The notes beneath the pieces were generated by a model. The model did no database searches. It was not told the origin of the DNA and saw only the letters and a list, made by a program, of their open reading frames with translations. From Pisaster brevispinus (lineage: Eukaryota > Echinodermata > Asteroidea > Forcipulatida > Asteriidae), in NCBI GenBank assembly GCA_023634235.1, contig JAMKCF010000012.1, positions 17,493,884 through 17,557,883 on the forward strand: a DNA stretch of 64,000 bases, read 5' to 3'. Both the position numbers and the translations under genes were made by a program. Positions 20,847 to 32,213 of this stretch are shown piece by piece. How positions within the stretch are numbered: position 1 is the stretch's first letter; every line of letters begins with the position of its first letter.

Positions 20847-22823
20847 ATGGCAGTGGCCAACCGTCGTAAATACGCGCTAACCCTCGCAGGCTGCATTTAT
20901 GCCATTTACGCATCGGTGACCTTTATTTACGTTAGCTTTATCAAAGAACAACCATCAATGAATGTGCTTCCACTGTTGTTCCAAGATATCAACTTCGATC
21001 GGTCGCAGGTCGAGACGGTGGTCTCCCCAAAGCACCAAATTAGACCCACCACTATGACTGATCTGTGGACTAAGACTGACATTAACACAGCATACCTAAA
21101 GAAAGTGTTAAATTTCCACAGCGAGCCGGAATGTTTAAACCGGGGAAGTTCTCAAACGGACAGGGTGACGGTGGCCATCCTTTTACTTTCCAGTATAGAT
21201 AAAACCCAAACCCGTCAGGTGATTCGTGACACCTGGGCCAACACAACTCTTTCAAACAGATATGGATTTAAAACTATATTTATATTGGGTTTACCGAATG
21301 GCAAACTCAATGGACCTATTGCTAACGAGATTGAAACGTTTAATGATATTTTAATCGGGAACTTTCAAGGGGGCGGCCGGTCCTCTACTTTGAAACTCCT
21401 TCTTGGGTTGACGTGGGTGGCACGGAATTGCTCTGGCGTAAAGTTTGTCATGTACGGAGGCGACCACATGTTCGTGAATTCAGAAAAAATGTTCGATTAT
21501 TTGAAATCTTTGGAAGGTGAAGAGCTGGTGAGGGCGTGGCACGGGAAGCGATCGTTTGCAACGATGCCGGTACGAAACCCCAAAAGCGTTTACTACGTGT
21601 CGAAGGAGCTCTTCCCCCGACAGGCTTTCCCTGAGTATTGCACATCAGAAGCGGGTTTCATCCTCACCATGGACGCCGTGGAACTCCTCTTGAAACATTC
21701 ACGTCACGCACCCCTAGTAACCATTGATGATGTCTTTGTGTCAATCATTGCCGAGAAGCTCTCTTTTAGACTCGTCAACAACAATGCGTTTACCAGGAAC
21801 GAGTTGAAAATGGGCGTTTGTCTGCCCGAAAATGTTTTAACCGCCTCGATGAAGTTCAAAACAGCTGATGCATTCTTTAAGGTTTACAAGAATGTTAGTA
21901 ATCCGGGGCTTAGACTTAACTGTGCCGACCCCAAGCTAGATTTGGTGCTTCCAACTAACGTTTCCAACCACAAATACTTTGAAAAATGTCTGAAGGAGGT
22001 TGTTTCGAAAGACAATGTTTGTTTTGAGAGAACAGGCGCGAGGAGGGATGTATTTCTCATGCTCCTGATTAGCTCCTTGCAGAGTAACTTCGAGCGCAGA
22101 CAGGCCATTCGGGAGACCTGGGGGAAGCAGAGGGTGTTCTCCGGGAAACAAACCGCCTTGCTGTTCACACTTGCAACCGAAACAAAGAATACAGCTGAGA
22201 TACAAAAGAAAGTCAGAGAAGAGGACCACATACACGGGGACATCATCCAAGCAGAATTCAGAGAGTCCTTCCACAACCTCACCCTGAAAGTGGCCTTCGG
22301 GTTGAAATGGCTGACCGAAAACTGCCCTCACGCTAAGTACATCTACAAAGGAGACGATGACATGTTTGTAAATCTTAAAAATATCATCAAACTCTTGGAT
22401 AAGTTCAGTAAAGAAAAACACAAGCCATTGTTCATGGGTAACGCAATGTGGACCAGCGTTCACATACACGACGCTAAGAGCAAGTATCACGTCTCAAATA
22501 CACAGTACAGGGGAAAGTTTTATCCGCCATATTGCTCTGGAGGTGGTTACGTGATATCAGGAAACATTATTCCGGCGATGTACGAAGCGGCACAACATAC
22601 TGCTGTCATACCGATCGACGACGCCTATCACGGCATCCTGGCAAAGAAGATAGGCGTGTCCATAACTCATAATGCCGGATTCAAGGTATTTGGGAGTAAA
22701 AACCAAAACATGCACAAATGCTTCCTCCGGGATACCATGGTGTCACATAAGTATGGAACCTCCAGCTCCCTCCACAAAGCATGGACAAATTTTACGAACC
22801 CCTCCATTAAATGCCCGGAATGA
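20847..22823 (+). CDS. Double-domain GT31 beta-1,3-galactosyltransferase-like protein 2
   Basis: 658 codons, single exon. I start at the ATG at 20847; the open frame extends to 20835 without another ATG, and a splice acceptor ends at 20834. Residues 10-31 form a signal anchor after NRRKY. The stem has DLWTKTDINTAYLKKV, shared with the gene at 41695. Domain 1 (about 100-320): IRDTWAN, SSTLKLLLGLTWV, then Y203-G-G-D-H207-MFVN where the family has KxDDDxFVN, C265-T-S-E-A-G and ID294-D-V-F. Domain 2 (about 400-630): IRETWGK, K501-G-D503-D-D505-MFVN, CSGGGY and IPIDDAY. Domain 2 keeps the metal-binding Asp triplet; domain 1 has lost its first and third acidic positions. Residues about 217-309 and 414-481 are almost identical to the minus-strand paralogue at DNA level. 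Predicted Golgi beta-1,3-hexosyltransferase; substrate unknown. Confidence 0.92.
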   Translation: MAVANRRKYALTLAGCIYAIYASVTFIYVSFIKEQPSMNVLPLLFQDINFDRSQVETVVSPKHQIRPTTMTDLWTKTDINTAYLKKVLNFHSEPECLNRGSSQTDRVTVAILLLSSIDKTQTRQVIRDTWANTTLSNRYGFKTIFILGLPNGKLNGPIANEIETFNDILIGNFQGGGRSSTLKLLLGLTWVARNCSGVKFVMYGGDHMFVNSEKMFDYLKSLEGEELVRAWHGKRSFATMPVRNPKSVYYVSKELFPRQAFPEYCTSEAGFILTMDAVELLLKHSRHAPLVTIDDVFVSIIAEKLSFRLVNNNAFTRNELKMGVCLPENVLTASMKFKTADAFFKVYKNVSNPGLRLNCADPKLDLVLPTNVSNHKYFEKCLKEVVSKDNVCFERTGARRDVFLMLLISSLQSNFERRQAIRETWGKQRVFSGKQTALLFTLATETKNTAEIQKKVREEDHIHGDIIQAEFRESFHNLTLKVAFGLKWLTENCPHAKYIYKGDDDMFVNLKNIIKLLDKFSKEKHKPLFMGNAMWTSVHIHDAKSKYHVSNTQYRGKFYPPYCSGGGYVISGNIIPAMYEAAQHTAVIPIDDAYHGILAKKIGVSITHNAGFKVFGSKNQNMHKCFLRDTMVSHKYGTSSSLHKAWTNFTNPSIKCPE

Positions 22824-22972
22824 AAAAATGTTGCCTAGGCAATGTCAAACCTCCAAATTTAATTTCACATTTTTGTGTGTGTGTTTTTCTTTTTGTCTTT
22901 TTATTATCATTACTATTGTTATATCCATTTTTTGCGGTACTGATGACTCTAACATGACTACAAAGGTCATCC

Positions 22973-23372
22973 AAAAGTTGTACACTAAACATCAACTACA
23001 ATACCCCCTCCTTTTGGCACGAATTAGTTATTTGCAAAGAACTGGGGCTCACAAGATAAGTCACATGATCATGAAAGTCTGATTACTTACCAATATCTGT
23101 GAGTAAACAACCACATAATGGTTAAAAATTCACAACAATGATGGAATATCAGCTCAGATTTTTAATGTTAAAAGTTGTACACAAAACATCAACTACAATA
23201 CCCCCTCCTTTTGGCACGAATTAGTTATTTGCAAAGAACTGGGGCTCACAAGATAAGTCACAGGATCATGAAAGTCTGATTACTTACCAATATCTGTGAG
23301 TAAACAACCACATAATGGTTAAAAATTAATAACAATGATGGAATATCAGCTCAGATTTTTAATGTTAAAAGT
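22973..23372. repeat. 197-bp direct tandem duplication
   Basis: AAAAGTTGTACAC starts at 22973 and again at 23170; the two copies differ by only a few bases (for example CACATGATCATG against CACAGGATCATG). It begins 150 bp after the stop codon of the second GT31 gene and, if the AATAAA at 23512 is its poly(A) signal, lies in its 3' UTR. Confidence 0.85.
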
Positions 23373-23924
23373 TAGAGTAACGGACCTTGGCGGCTCGGAC
23401 CGTCACGCGGGGCTTTAGCGCGTCAAATACCCCTTGACAAAACTCATCAACTCAGTATAATTTAAACAACAAACGCAAATGATAATTGTTGAGAAAGGTA
23501 AAACTTGATCAAATAAATCAGTAATATTATAATTTAAGGAAATTCTTTTGAATCTGGGATTTTAATATTGTATTACTCTGATTTATTCGGGGTCTGGTCC
23601 TTCCCTGAGCGCTTGGTATGCTAATGGACAACGTATAACGGAAGCTAGCGCGGCACGAACCCCTGCACCCTATCGTTGTTTTGGGGATGACTTCATCGCA
23701 GGATTCCTAGTTTTGACATCAATTACCTTTGAACTCTTAGTTTTCATAAAAACAAAGTGTTTGTAATACACATTATCTCGGTAACTAAGTAATATGCAGG
23801 CAATTTAAACTTCCGTAGTGGACCGAAGTTGCGGTATGGTAATGGCTCTACAGATGTTGGAGCAGACCACATGATTTAATGTTGCACATGAACTTTCGGG
23901 CTTACGGGAGCGCCCGTGAGGGGT

Positions 23925-24240
23925 ATTTTCAACAATGGAGCAATGATCCCACCATAGGGAATTCTTTGTTCAACCTGAACCCCACAGCAGAATACTAGAA
24001 CAACAATAGCACAAACCCACAAACCCGATCCGTGTGTGGGTGTCTATGAGTGGGCAAGCGCTACATACGCAGTGTGGACTTGAGAACAAAAGAGGTCCAC
24101 ATAATGTAGGGATCTGAAGCACTATGTGGACTTACACACGTCCACACAACGTTATTTGCAGTGTTGAGGAATAGGATTTTCCTTAAGTGTACAGAACAAA
24201 GGAATGTCCACACAACGACTGCAAAACAAGACTATGTGGG
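23925..24240. repeat. Diverged copy of the GGTCCCC/TG-end dispersed repeat
   Basis: CAATGGAGCAATGATCCCAC, GGAATTCTTTGTTCAACCTG, AACCCCACAGCAGAAT and AGAACAACAATAGCAC follow in the same order as at 6335-6425. The right part has repeated TGTCCACACAACG motifs and ends in (TG)n at 24238. Confidence 0.5.
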
Positions 24241-24250
24241 TGTGTGTGTG

Positions 24251-24288
<38 letters not shown>

Positions 24289-24290
24289 TG
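24238..24290. repeat. (TG)n and (GTT)n microsatellite
   Basis: GTGTGTGTGTGTG followed by about 13 GTT units. The cysteine- or valine-run frames here are microsatellite artefacts. Confidence 0.9.
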
Positions 24291-24499
24291 AGCTTTGTTT
24301 CTGTTTTTATTTCTTTTGGGGGTGTTTTGTTTTGGGGTGTTTGTTTGTTGTTGTTTTTTTTTGGGGGGGTGACAGTTTACCGATTGTCAGAACCCTGTTT
24401 GAGTCATGTGACTCGTGACTGGATTAATTGCTGCGCTTTTAGCCAGTGGCAATCTATCACCCAATACTTTTGACTACTGCTGGCAAAAAAAAAAAGACA

Positions 24500-26200
24500 A
24501 AAGAAAAATTTAAAGTAACCTTGCAAAAATGAAATAAATCATACAAGACAAAAACTTCTCTCTTTTTTGTCCAAAAACTTGTAGAATTTGAAATGTCGCA
24601 GCTTGCACTCCATCAACCCTATAATTTGAGGAGCTCAATTCCACAGGTCCCATATTAAAAAATGTCAAAACAATTAGTCCAAACTACATTTTCTCAAAGG
24701 GGTTCAAATATGTTTTTGTTTTTTTCTCTTAGCCTCGGTTTGGTAAAAATGAATGGTCGGAAAACAAAATGGCTGCAGCTTAGTTTGGTTGATTGCTCGA
24801 AACAAAAACAAAAAACATGTGTTGGTTGTTTGTCGTATGGAGGCAGCCTAAAATAACCTCATATCCATCTTTTGTACTGCCATTCAAAGAGGGTTTTTAT
24901 AACGGAGTCTGTCCTAAACTTTACCCTTTGTGAATGAGGTTGTATGCCACCCACTCTAAGGCACAATGATGAATTGGTGAAGAGGTTTTGAAACAGGAAA
25001 TGTTGATCTTTTGTTCAGCCTGATATTTATTTATGTTAGGCCTGTGTGTGGCATCCTGCATGAAAATGTTAATTTGTCTGTGGAGCGATGGTTTTTTCTG
25101 GGTTGACAAACCCCTTCACTCTCGCCTTGCTGTACTGCGATGAAATGCTTTCAATGTAAATAGTGTATTTGGCTGAACATACGCAATAGACTATGCAAGT
25201 CTCGCGCATATCAAGAGAAAACAACTCGAACGAAGACTGTATTTTGTCCACGACAATAAAATCTTCTTTTAAAATTCTTTAAAATAAAAATACCCGTAGC
25301 GATTCGTTATAAATTTAATATCATTTTTTAAATAAAGCACAAATAATTTGCCAGGGAGTGGGCAATACTACAGTCTGTAGTAGGTTTTTGCCCTTTTCCC
25401 CATAATTCCACCCAGGAAATAATAAAAAAATTCAACTTTTGGGCAGTCCACCATCAAACCATGCGGAAACATATGGCAGGTGTTATTTGCACAGGGTAGA
25501 GTTCATTCACCTTGAAAATCTCGAATGTGGAACAAAATTGGCACGATAAACCTTTCTTTTTTTCTTTTCTTTTTTGAAACCCCATTTTGCCAATCACTGA
25601 CAACATGAACATCGGTTGGGCAACGTTCTTTACTATTTACAAGTAACCGGAAACGGAGGTCGAGCCTTATTTTTTTGTTGATTTGTTAAAAACTTGATCA
25701 TACTATGTTCCATAGCATTTTACTTTTCCCAAAATACGGTACAGTTTTTATAGCCATAAACTACGCTAAACTAAAGTATTTAAAGAAACAGAATCACGCA
25801 CACTTACAACTCAATCTTTGGGACCAACTTGGTCTCAGACGTTGGTATCTTACGTGGAATTGGTACACTCTATTATTACACAGCAACACAGTGATGCGAC
25901 TCTGTATTAAGGCAGTCAGTCTACATCAACTTGTTTTGGGGAAAATAACGGGAAACGGTCGCCCAAATTTCTTTAATTCTTATTTCGAAAAAAAGATTAT
26001 TGTGCCTTCGTTGCAACTTACATTGAACTATTGTTTAATATGGCATGGTAAATTGGTATTGTAAAATTAATACAAACTATAAAAGTATATTGATTTAATT
26101 GTAAACCTTGCAACAAAAGTATATTTAAAGGTTTAAAATTTATAACATTTGTCCTATAAACATTCCTGCTTGCCAATAACAACGATTCTTCCCACCAGGG
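24500..26200. other. Intergenic, no gene recognised
   Basis: AT-rich sequence with no convincing exon. At 25186-25213 TAGACTATGCAAGTCTCGCG is a half copy of the terminus of the MITE at 42975-43122. Confidence 0.4.
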
Positions 26201-26205
26201 CCCCA

Positions 26206-26240
26206 GTTTAGTAGAGCTGTTTAAGCACAATGGGCACAAC
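26206..26240. mobile_element. Left part of a split GGGCCC-family MITE
   Basis: CCCCAGTTTAGTAGAGCTGT and TTAAGCACAATGGGCAC match the termini of the family. The right part of the same element resumes after the tandem array at 29501, so the array sits inside it. Confidence 0.5.
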
Positions 26241-29200
26241 ACAAGTTGTGTTGTCACTACGCCGGTCGGTGCCGGTCGGGCCTGCTGGCACTCAGAGATA
26301 CCCGACCGGGACTTTGCCTTGCTAGGAGCTTTACCGACCGGCACTAAATTCGACCGAAAATGCTGAATATTTCATTATTTCGTCATCAGAAGCCAAGAGT
26401 AAATTTTCGTATTTATGACAAAATACATCGGGTTTCGTTTTAGTATCCATTCATGACAATTTCTGACGAATATACTCACTGATCTAGGCCTGCGCGACTA
26501 GGGATAGAGCGACTATTAATTGTGTCGAGTCGAGTTTAATGTGGCTGCGATCGCGATCACGATCGTTCATAGGTAAAACACGCACGCACATAAACCACAT
26601 GGTAATGGTAGTGAGTATTCACAGGCCCCACAACGTTCGCTCGCCCGCCTGTAGTACACGCACGCACACAGCACATGGTGTATTGTACAGTACAACAGCA
26701 GGTCCAAAGTCCATCCTAACCAACATACCGCACGCTGTGATTGGCCCGTTAAAAAATACCATATTCATAAGAAAGCTTGGCTAGCCTCCAACTCTGTACA
26801 CGTTCACGAGTCGAGTAAAGAAATCCTGCACAGTGTGGCGCACGCCCGCGGATTCTGTACTATACACAGCGTTGGATTAAGGCTATTCAAGCATCAACAA
26901 CTGTTGCCGATAAAGGGCGTTGCAGGGCAAAATTCATTGATTTTTTTCTCCATCGTGCGTCGTCGATCGATCGTTTACACAAAGATTTCATTGCGAAAGA
27001 AGTTCTATAAAACCAATTCTCAAATCACAAATCCATAAAAATGGATGTTGATGAAAACAGGATTATTAGTGTGTGTGTGTGCGTGTGTGTGTGTGTGTTT
27101 TTTATTTGTTTATTTTTTTTTATGCTACGAAAATTGTGTGCATCAATACATACGGGCGAGTGAAAAATCTTGCGGGCGACCCAAAAATTTTCGGGAAATA
27201 TACCGCAATGCATCTTCGGAAAAAAATTACCGACCGGCACTCAATTTGGGCTAGTGACAACCCTGCACAAGTTGTGTTGTCACTACGCCGGTCGGTGCCG
27301 GTCGGGCCTGCTGGCACTCAGAGATACCCGACCGGGACTTTGCCTTGCTAGGAGCTTTACCGACCGGCACTAAATTCGACCGAAAATGCTGAATATTTCA
27401 TTATTTCGTCATCAGAAGCCAAGAGTAAATTTTCGTATTTATGACAAAATACATCGGGTTTCGTTTTAGTATCCATTCATGACAATTTCTGACGAATATA
27501 CTCACTGATCTAGGCCTGCGCGACTAGGGATAGAGCGACTATTAATTGTGTCGAGTCGAGTTTAATGTGGCTGCGATCGCGATCACGATCGTTCATAGGT
27601 AAAACACGCACGCACATAAACCACATGGTAATGGTAGTGAGTATTCACACGCCCCACAACGTTCGCTCGCCCGCCTGTAGTACACGCACGCACACAGCAC
27701 ATGGTGTATTGTACAGTACAACAGCAGGTCCAAAGTCCATCCTAACCAACATACCGCACGCTGTGATTGGCCCGTTAAAAAATACCATATTCATAAGAAA
27801 GCTTGGCTAGCCTCCAACTCTGTACACGTTCACGAGTCGAGTAAAGAAATCCTGCACAGTGTGGCGCACGCCCGCGGATTCTGTACTATACACAGCGTTG
27901 GATTAAGGCTATTCAAGCATCAACAACTGTTGCCGATAAAGGGCGTTGCAGGGCAAAATTCATTGATTTTTTTCTCCATCGTGCGTCGTCGATCGATCGT
28001 TTACACAAAGATTTCATTGCGAAAGAAGTTCTATAAAACCAATTCTCAAATCACAAATCCATAAAAATGGATGTTGATGAAAACAGGATTATTAGTGTGT
28101 GTGTGTGCGTGTGTGTGTGTGTGTTTTTTATTTGTTTATTTTTTTTTATGCTACGAAAATTGTGTGCATCAATACATACGGGCGAGTGAAAAATCTTGCG
28201 GGCGACCCAAAAATTTTCGGGAAATATACCGCAATGCATCTTCGGAAAAAAATTACCGACCGGCACTCAATTTGGGCTAGTGACAACCCTGCACAAGTTG
28301 TATTGTCACTACGCCGGTCGGTGCCGGTCGGGCCTGCTGGCACTCAGAGATACCCGACCGGGACTTTGCCTTGCTAGGAGCTTTACCGACCGGCACTAAA
28401 TTCGACCGAAAATGCTGAATATTTCATTATTTCGTCATCAGAAGCCAAGAGTAAATTTTCGTATTTATGACAAAATACATCGGGTTTCGTTTTAGTATCC
28501 ATTCATGACAATTTCTGACGAATATACTCACTGATCTAGGCCTGCGCGACTAGGGATAGAGCGACTATTAATTGTGTCGAGTCGAGTTTAATGTGGCTGC
28601 GATCGCGATCACGATCGTTCATAGGTAAAACACGCACGCACATAAACCACATGGTAATGGTAGTGAGTATTCACAGGCCCCACAACGTTCGCTCGCCCGC
28701 CTGTAGTACACGCACGCACACAGCACATGGTGTATTGTACAGTACAACAGCAGGTCCAAAGTCCATCCTAACCAACATACCGCACGCTGTGATTGGCCCG
28801 TTAAAAAATACCATATTCATAAGAAAGCTTGGCTAGCCTCCAACTCTGTACACGTTCACGAGTCGAGTAAAGAAATCCTGCACAGTGTGGCGCACGCCCG
28901 CGGATTCTGTACTATACACAGCGTTGGATTAAGGCTATTCAAGCATCAACAACTGTTGCCGATAAAGGGCGTTGCAGGGCAAAATTCATTGATTTTTTTC
29001 TCCATCGTGCGTCGTCGATCGATCGTTTACACAAAGATTTCATTGCGAAAGAAGTTCTATAAAACCAATTCTCAAATCACAAATCCATAAAAATGGATGT
29101 TGATGAAAACAGGATTATTAGTGTGTGTGTGTGCGAGTTTGTTTTCACATTCAAACCGGGGACCTATAACAAAAGAGGACAATAGGGTCCCCGGTTGGGT

Positions 29201-29501
29201 AAAGGTCCCCAGTTGGAAATTGTGTACAAAACCAATGGGAGCTGTTGCCAAAAAGTTAAAGTCCAAACAAAAGAGGGACAATAGGAGGTCCCCGATTGGA
29301 GGTGTTTACACACTTGTGTGTGTGTGTGTGTGTGTTTTTTATTTGTTTATTTTTTTTATGCTACGAAAATTGTGTGCATCAATACATACGGGCGAGTGAA
29401 AAATCTTGCGGGCGACCCAAAAATTTTCGGGAAATATACCGCAATGCATCTTCGGAAAAAAATTACCGACCGGCACTCAATTTGGGCTAGTGACAACCCT
29501 G
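26241..29501. repeat. Three tandem copies of a 1,026-bp unit with hAT-like ends
   Basis: Units begin at 26241, 27267 and 28293, exactly 1,026 bp apart, and are almost identical: differences include one G/C (IHRPHN versus IHTPHN coding equivalent) and one G/A at the third start. The third unit carries a 180-bp insert. Each unit starts near TTGTGTTGTCACTACGCCGG and ends with a sequence whose inverse is CAGGGTTGTCACTAGCCC, an inverted terminus of the CAGGG type found in hAT transposons. CCGGTCGG motifs cluster at both ends. Repeated short frames within the units are not protein-like. I read the unit as a non-autonomous hAT-like element amplified in tandem; a collapsed or artefactual assembly is the alternative. 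Confidence 0.85.
29135..29316. mobile_element. 180-bp insert in the third tandem unit, same as 6462-6644
   Basis: Units 1 and 2 have an unbroken GTGTGCGTGTGTGTG run at this place. In unit 3 it is interrupted by GAGTTTGTTTTCACATTCAA ... GTGTTTACACACT and then TG repeats resume. The inserted piece matches 6462-6644 with only about four differences by eye, so it moved recently. It is flanked by TG repeats at both sites. Confidence 0.8.
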
Positions 29502-29650
29502 AACACAACTTTGATAACCAACCAGGTTACCAGCCAAATATCCACGCAACATACAGTCTGTAACTGCTGACTGGCTTCCTGCTTATTTTTGCATAGCAGG
29601 AAATTGTTACGCAGCATTTTTGCTTCAGCAGCTCTATAAAATTGAGCCCA
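29502..29650. mobile_element. Right part of the split GGGCCC-family MITE
   Basis: It continues as ACACAACTTTGATAACC, AGGTTACCAGCC, then CTTCAGCAGCTCTATAAAAT and TGAGCCCA, resembling 61450-61620. CACAAC is found on both sides of the array (26236-26241 and 29503-29509 region), compatible with a target duplication. Confidence 0.5.
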
Positions 29651-30980
29651 AACCCCTTTGATTTTTGTAGACGAGGGTAGCGGTTAATTTTGTGATTACT
29701 TTTAAAAATTTACGATTTAAAACTCAAAGTGTTTATGCTATTATTATTTTTAATTGGATGACTTATGCTTAGCAGTTTTGAACCCCTCCCCCTCCCAATA
29801 TTGTCATATGCAAGCATGTAGCCCGGTTAACACCAAACCCATCAAAATCCAACTGCATGTTTTGTTTGATTTCGTTGGAGTGACGATTGCACTGGTAATG
29901 CAGGGCACTGCAAACAATCCCAACGACAGACTGACCGTTTTGGCTTCAGCTACCATCTTGGATTTTGTCATGTGAAAAGGAACCCAGCAAACTACTCAGT
30001 GCAGTTAGAACAAGTGATTGTTGCCGGTGTTAACACCTCGAATTTGTTTACATTTTTGTCAAAGAGTGGACTCCAAGGTCGTATTCAGTTTTGTGATGCA
30101 CTTATTTTCCAATAGATGGAGTCCTCAAGCAAGTGATATGGGGGGGGGATTACAAGCCTCTACCTCATGTTAAAATGATTGAATTCTATTTTATTTGATA
30201 ATCTTTCAGTGCGAAATTTGAAACGTGACGTCATATCATCAAAATTCAGGAATGATCTAAATAAAATAAAAAATCCCTACACAAAAAATTTACCGACCGT
30301 ATGTTTGAACTGTTACGAAATCGAACGATTTTGGATGTTGACTCGAGGGGTGTATCAAACACAGCGGCACTTTACACCAATTTAACCTTGCGATTACAGA
30401 CTTGTACTTTGTGTTCCCCAATTTCAAAATGAGTGGATCACAAAGCTGAATTTGACCTTGGAGCCCCTCTTTAACATTGTATGGGATTTCTTTCTAAGGT
30501 AATTTACCGTTACAGCGTTTGTTCCAAACCCCAAAGATGTAGCCATAGTATTAGTACAAGGCCTTTCGTGCTATGTACAGCGTTGAAACCAAATTCTAAT
30601 TGATGGGTTTTGTAAAAAAAAAAAAATTATTACATTCAGTCAATACCCTCAATAATTAAAGGTTCACACCAGCATAGTTTCCCAGAGAAACATTTCTTTA
30701 AAACACTGTAAAAGTAAATAAAATATCTTTTGGTTTACTCCCCACTATGGTTTTTAATAAGTGTGCTTGTTTTAAATATTACAAATGTTAATTAAAATTG
30801 TATACTTCTAAAATTATCACTGTTATTTTGTTTTATTTTATTTATTTGTTTCTTTGGGGTTTTGGGTTTTATGGTAGGGCCTTCATGAATGTGAAGGTTA
30901 ATTTTGACTAATTGTTTTGTTTGTTTATGTCACTGAATCCTTTTTATATATGGGTTTAATACAGCAACAAAATAAAATTA
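29651..30980. other. Intergenic, no gene recognised
   Basis: AT-rich; homopolymer A and T runs and several TTTATTTAT stretches. No exon or element end is clear. Confidence 0.4.
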
Positions 30981-30993
30981 CTCAAAAATTATC

Positions 30994-31035
30994 ACGATTT
31001 AGTGACATTGCACAAATGCAATGTCACTAAATCGT
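30994..31035. repeat. Perfect 19-bp hairpin with a 4-base loop
   Basis: ACGATTTAGTGACATTGCA is followed by CAAA and then its exact reverse complement. Either strand would fold into a stable stem. It lies in plain AT-rich sequence without a poly-T stop or a longer palindromic element around it. Confidence 0.75.
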
Positions 31036-31257
31036 CACCAGTCTGTTTGCAAACACTCACACATTTCCTGAAAATAAATAAAATAATGCCGTTCAGTTAT
31101 AGAAGTTCAATATTTGCCACACTTGATTTTATAGTTTCTATGTAGAATCAATATTTGTTTTCGTAATCTACCAGCTCCCAGACAAAAGAATGTATTTTAT
31201 TTTATTTTTTAATCAAAATAATGATCAGAAAAAACCGGCAGATGTGAAAAAGTTCAC

Positions 31258-31400
31258 TCTAAAAACTCCTGGGTTCCACGTCACAGAAATACAGTCAAAC
31301 CGACGCAGCATCCAGGATAAATCCAAATGTTTTAAGAGTCCGGTCAGCCCGACTCAGAAATGGGTCAGCCCCGCCCCCCCCCGACTTGGAAGGCGGGTCA
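31258..31400. repeat. TGACCC-type dispersed repeat
   Basis: CTAAAAACTCCTGGGTTCCA, CAAACCGACGCAGCATCCAG, CAGCCCGACTCAGAAATGGG and TCAGCCCCGCCC follow in the same order as in the copies at 3.5 and 12.2 kb. Confidence 0.5.
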
Positions 31401-32092
31401 ATTCTGAGTGTAGAGACATGAGGTGTGCTGTTTTTCGAGAGCAGGAATTAAATAAAATATCTATAACACGGAGGGGCTTTTGTGAAAACAAGAGTATGTG
31501 AATTAATTGCACAGATCGGTACTCTTCAGAACAAATTTCATTTCATTTTTCGGGACTGGTTCGGGGAAGTCCTGATTATCATTCGTGGGCCAGCGCTAAG
31601 ATCAGTCTCTGAGCCAACCGATTGAAAACAAACAACAGCGATCAGTACTATGTCACGTAGGCCATGTCCTTCTCTTTCTTCGTTAGCATCCAAAGGTCGG
31701 GTGTGTTTTGTGTCACGTTTCAGTTATCACAGACATCAGCAGACCCCGACCGCCAGACACGAGTAAATAAAATGCTTATTTTTAACTGCAATGTTTTATC
31801 TTATTTTCACATTTACAGCCCATGATTATCAAAACAAAATAGTTCTTTTACCATTTTCTTCAAAAAATTGTCAAAAGCATGCTCCAGATTTGACACACAA
31901 TAGAGGCGCGCATCGTGGTGTCGTTTACTGATTTACACAGATACTAAAGTATAGCTCCAATGGATGGGGATTCCCACGACAACGGTTTACACCTCCATTT
32001 CTGAGATGAACATCTCCGTGTTTTGAAAATAGTACTAGTTGTTGCAAACTGCCTACCAACCAACAAATACAACAACTATATAGACTAACAGA

Positions 32093-32140
32093 AATAGAAT
32101 CCGAGGAAGACTCTGCTAGGGTCGAAACGTCAGGCCATTC
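32093..32140 (+). ncRNA. Hammerhead-like motif
   Basis: CCGAGGA (32101-32107) is followed by GACTCT, loop GCT, AGGGTC (pairs with GACTCT through one G-U pair), then GAAACGTC. This has the order of a hammerhead core but with CCGAGGA where CUGANGA is expected, so it is probably an inactive relic. No Penelope-like coding sequence is adjacent. Confidence 0.4.
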
Positions 32141-32213
32141 ATGATTTGTTTGCATTCTTTGAGATAAGACAAATCTGTCAAAAAAAATATGCCTTGGCAT
32201 TTCATAACCCCAA

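Noticed and set aside
21936..22490. 184-codon minus-strand frame opposite the second GT31 gene
   Set aside because: It lies entirely antisense to conserved GT31 domain 2 and has no family features; the matching antisense frame at 40325-40516 exists only because the two genes share a near-identical tract.
24161..24473. Cys- or Val-run proteins at 24.2 kb
   Set aside because: They are translations of the (TG)n/(GTT)n microsatellite.
26539..28836. Repeated 60-90-codon frames within the 1,026-bp units
   Set aside because: They recur only because the DNA repeats, cross TG microsatellites and show no protein-family pattern.
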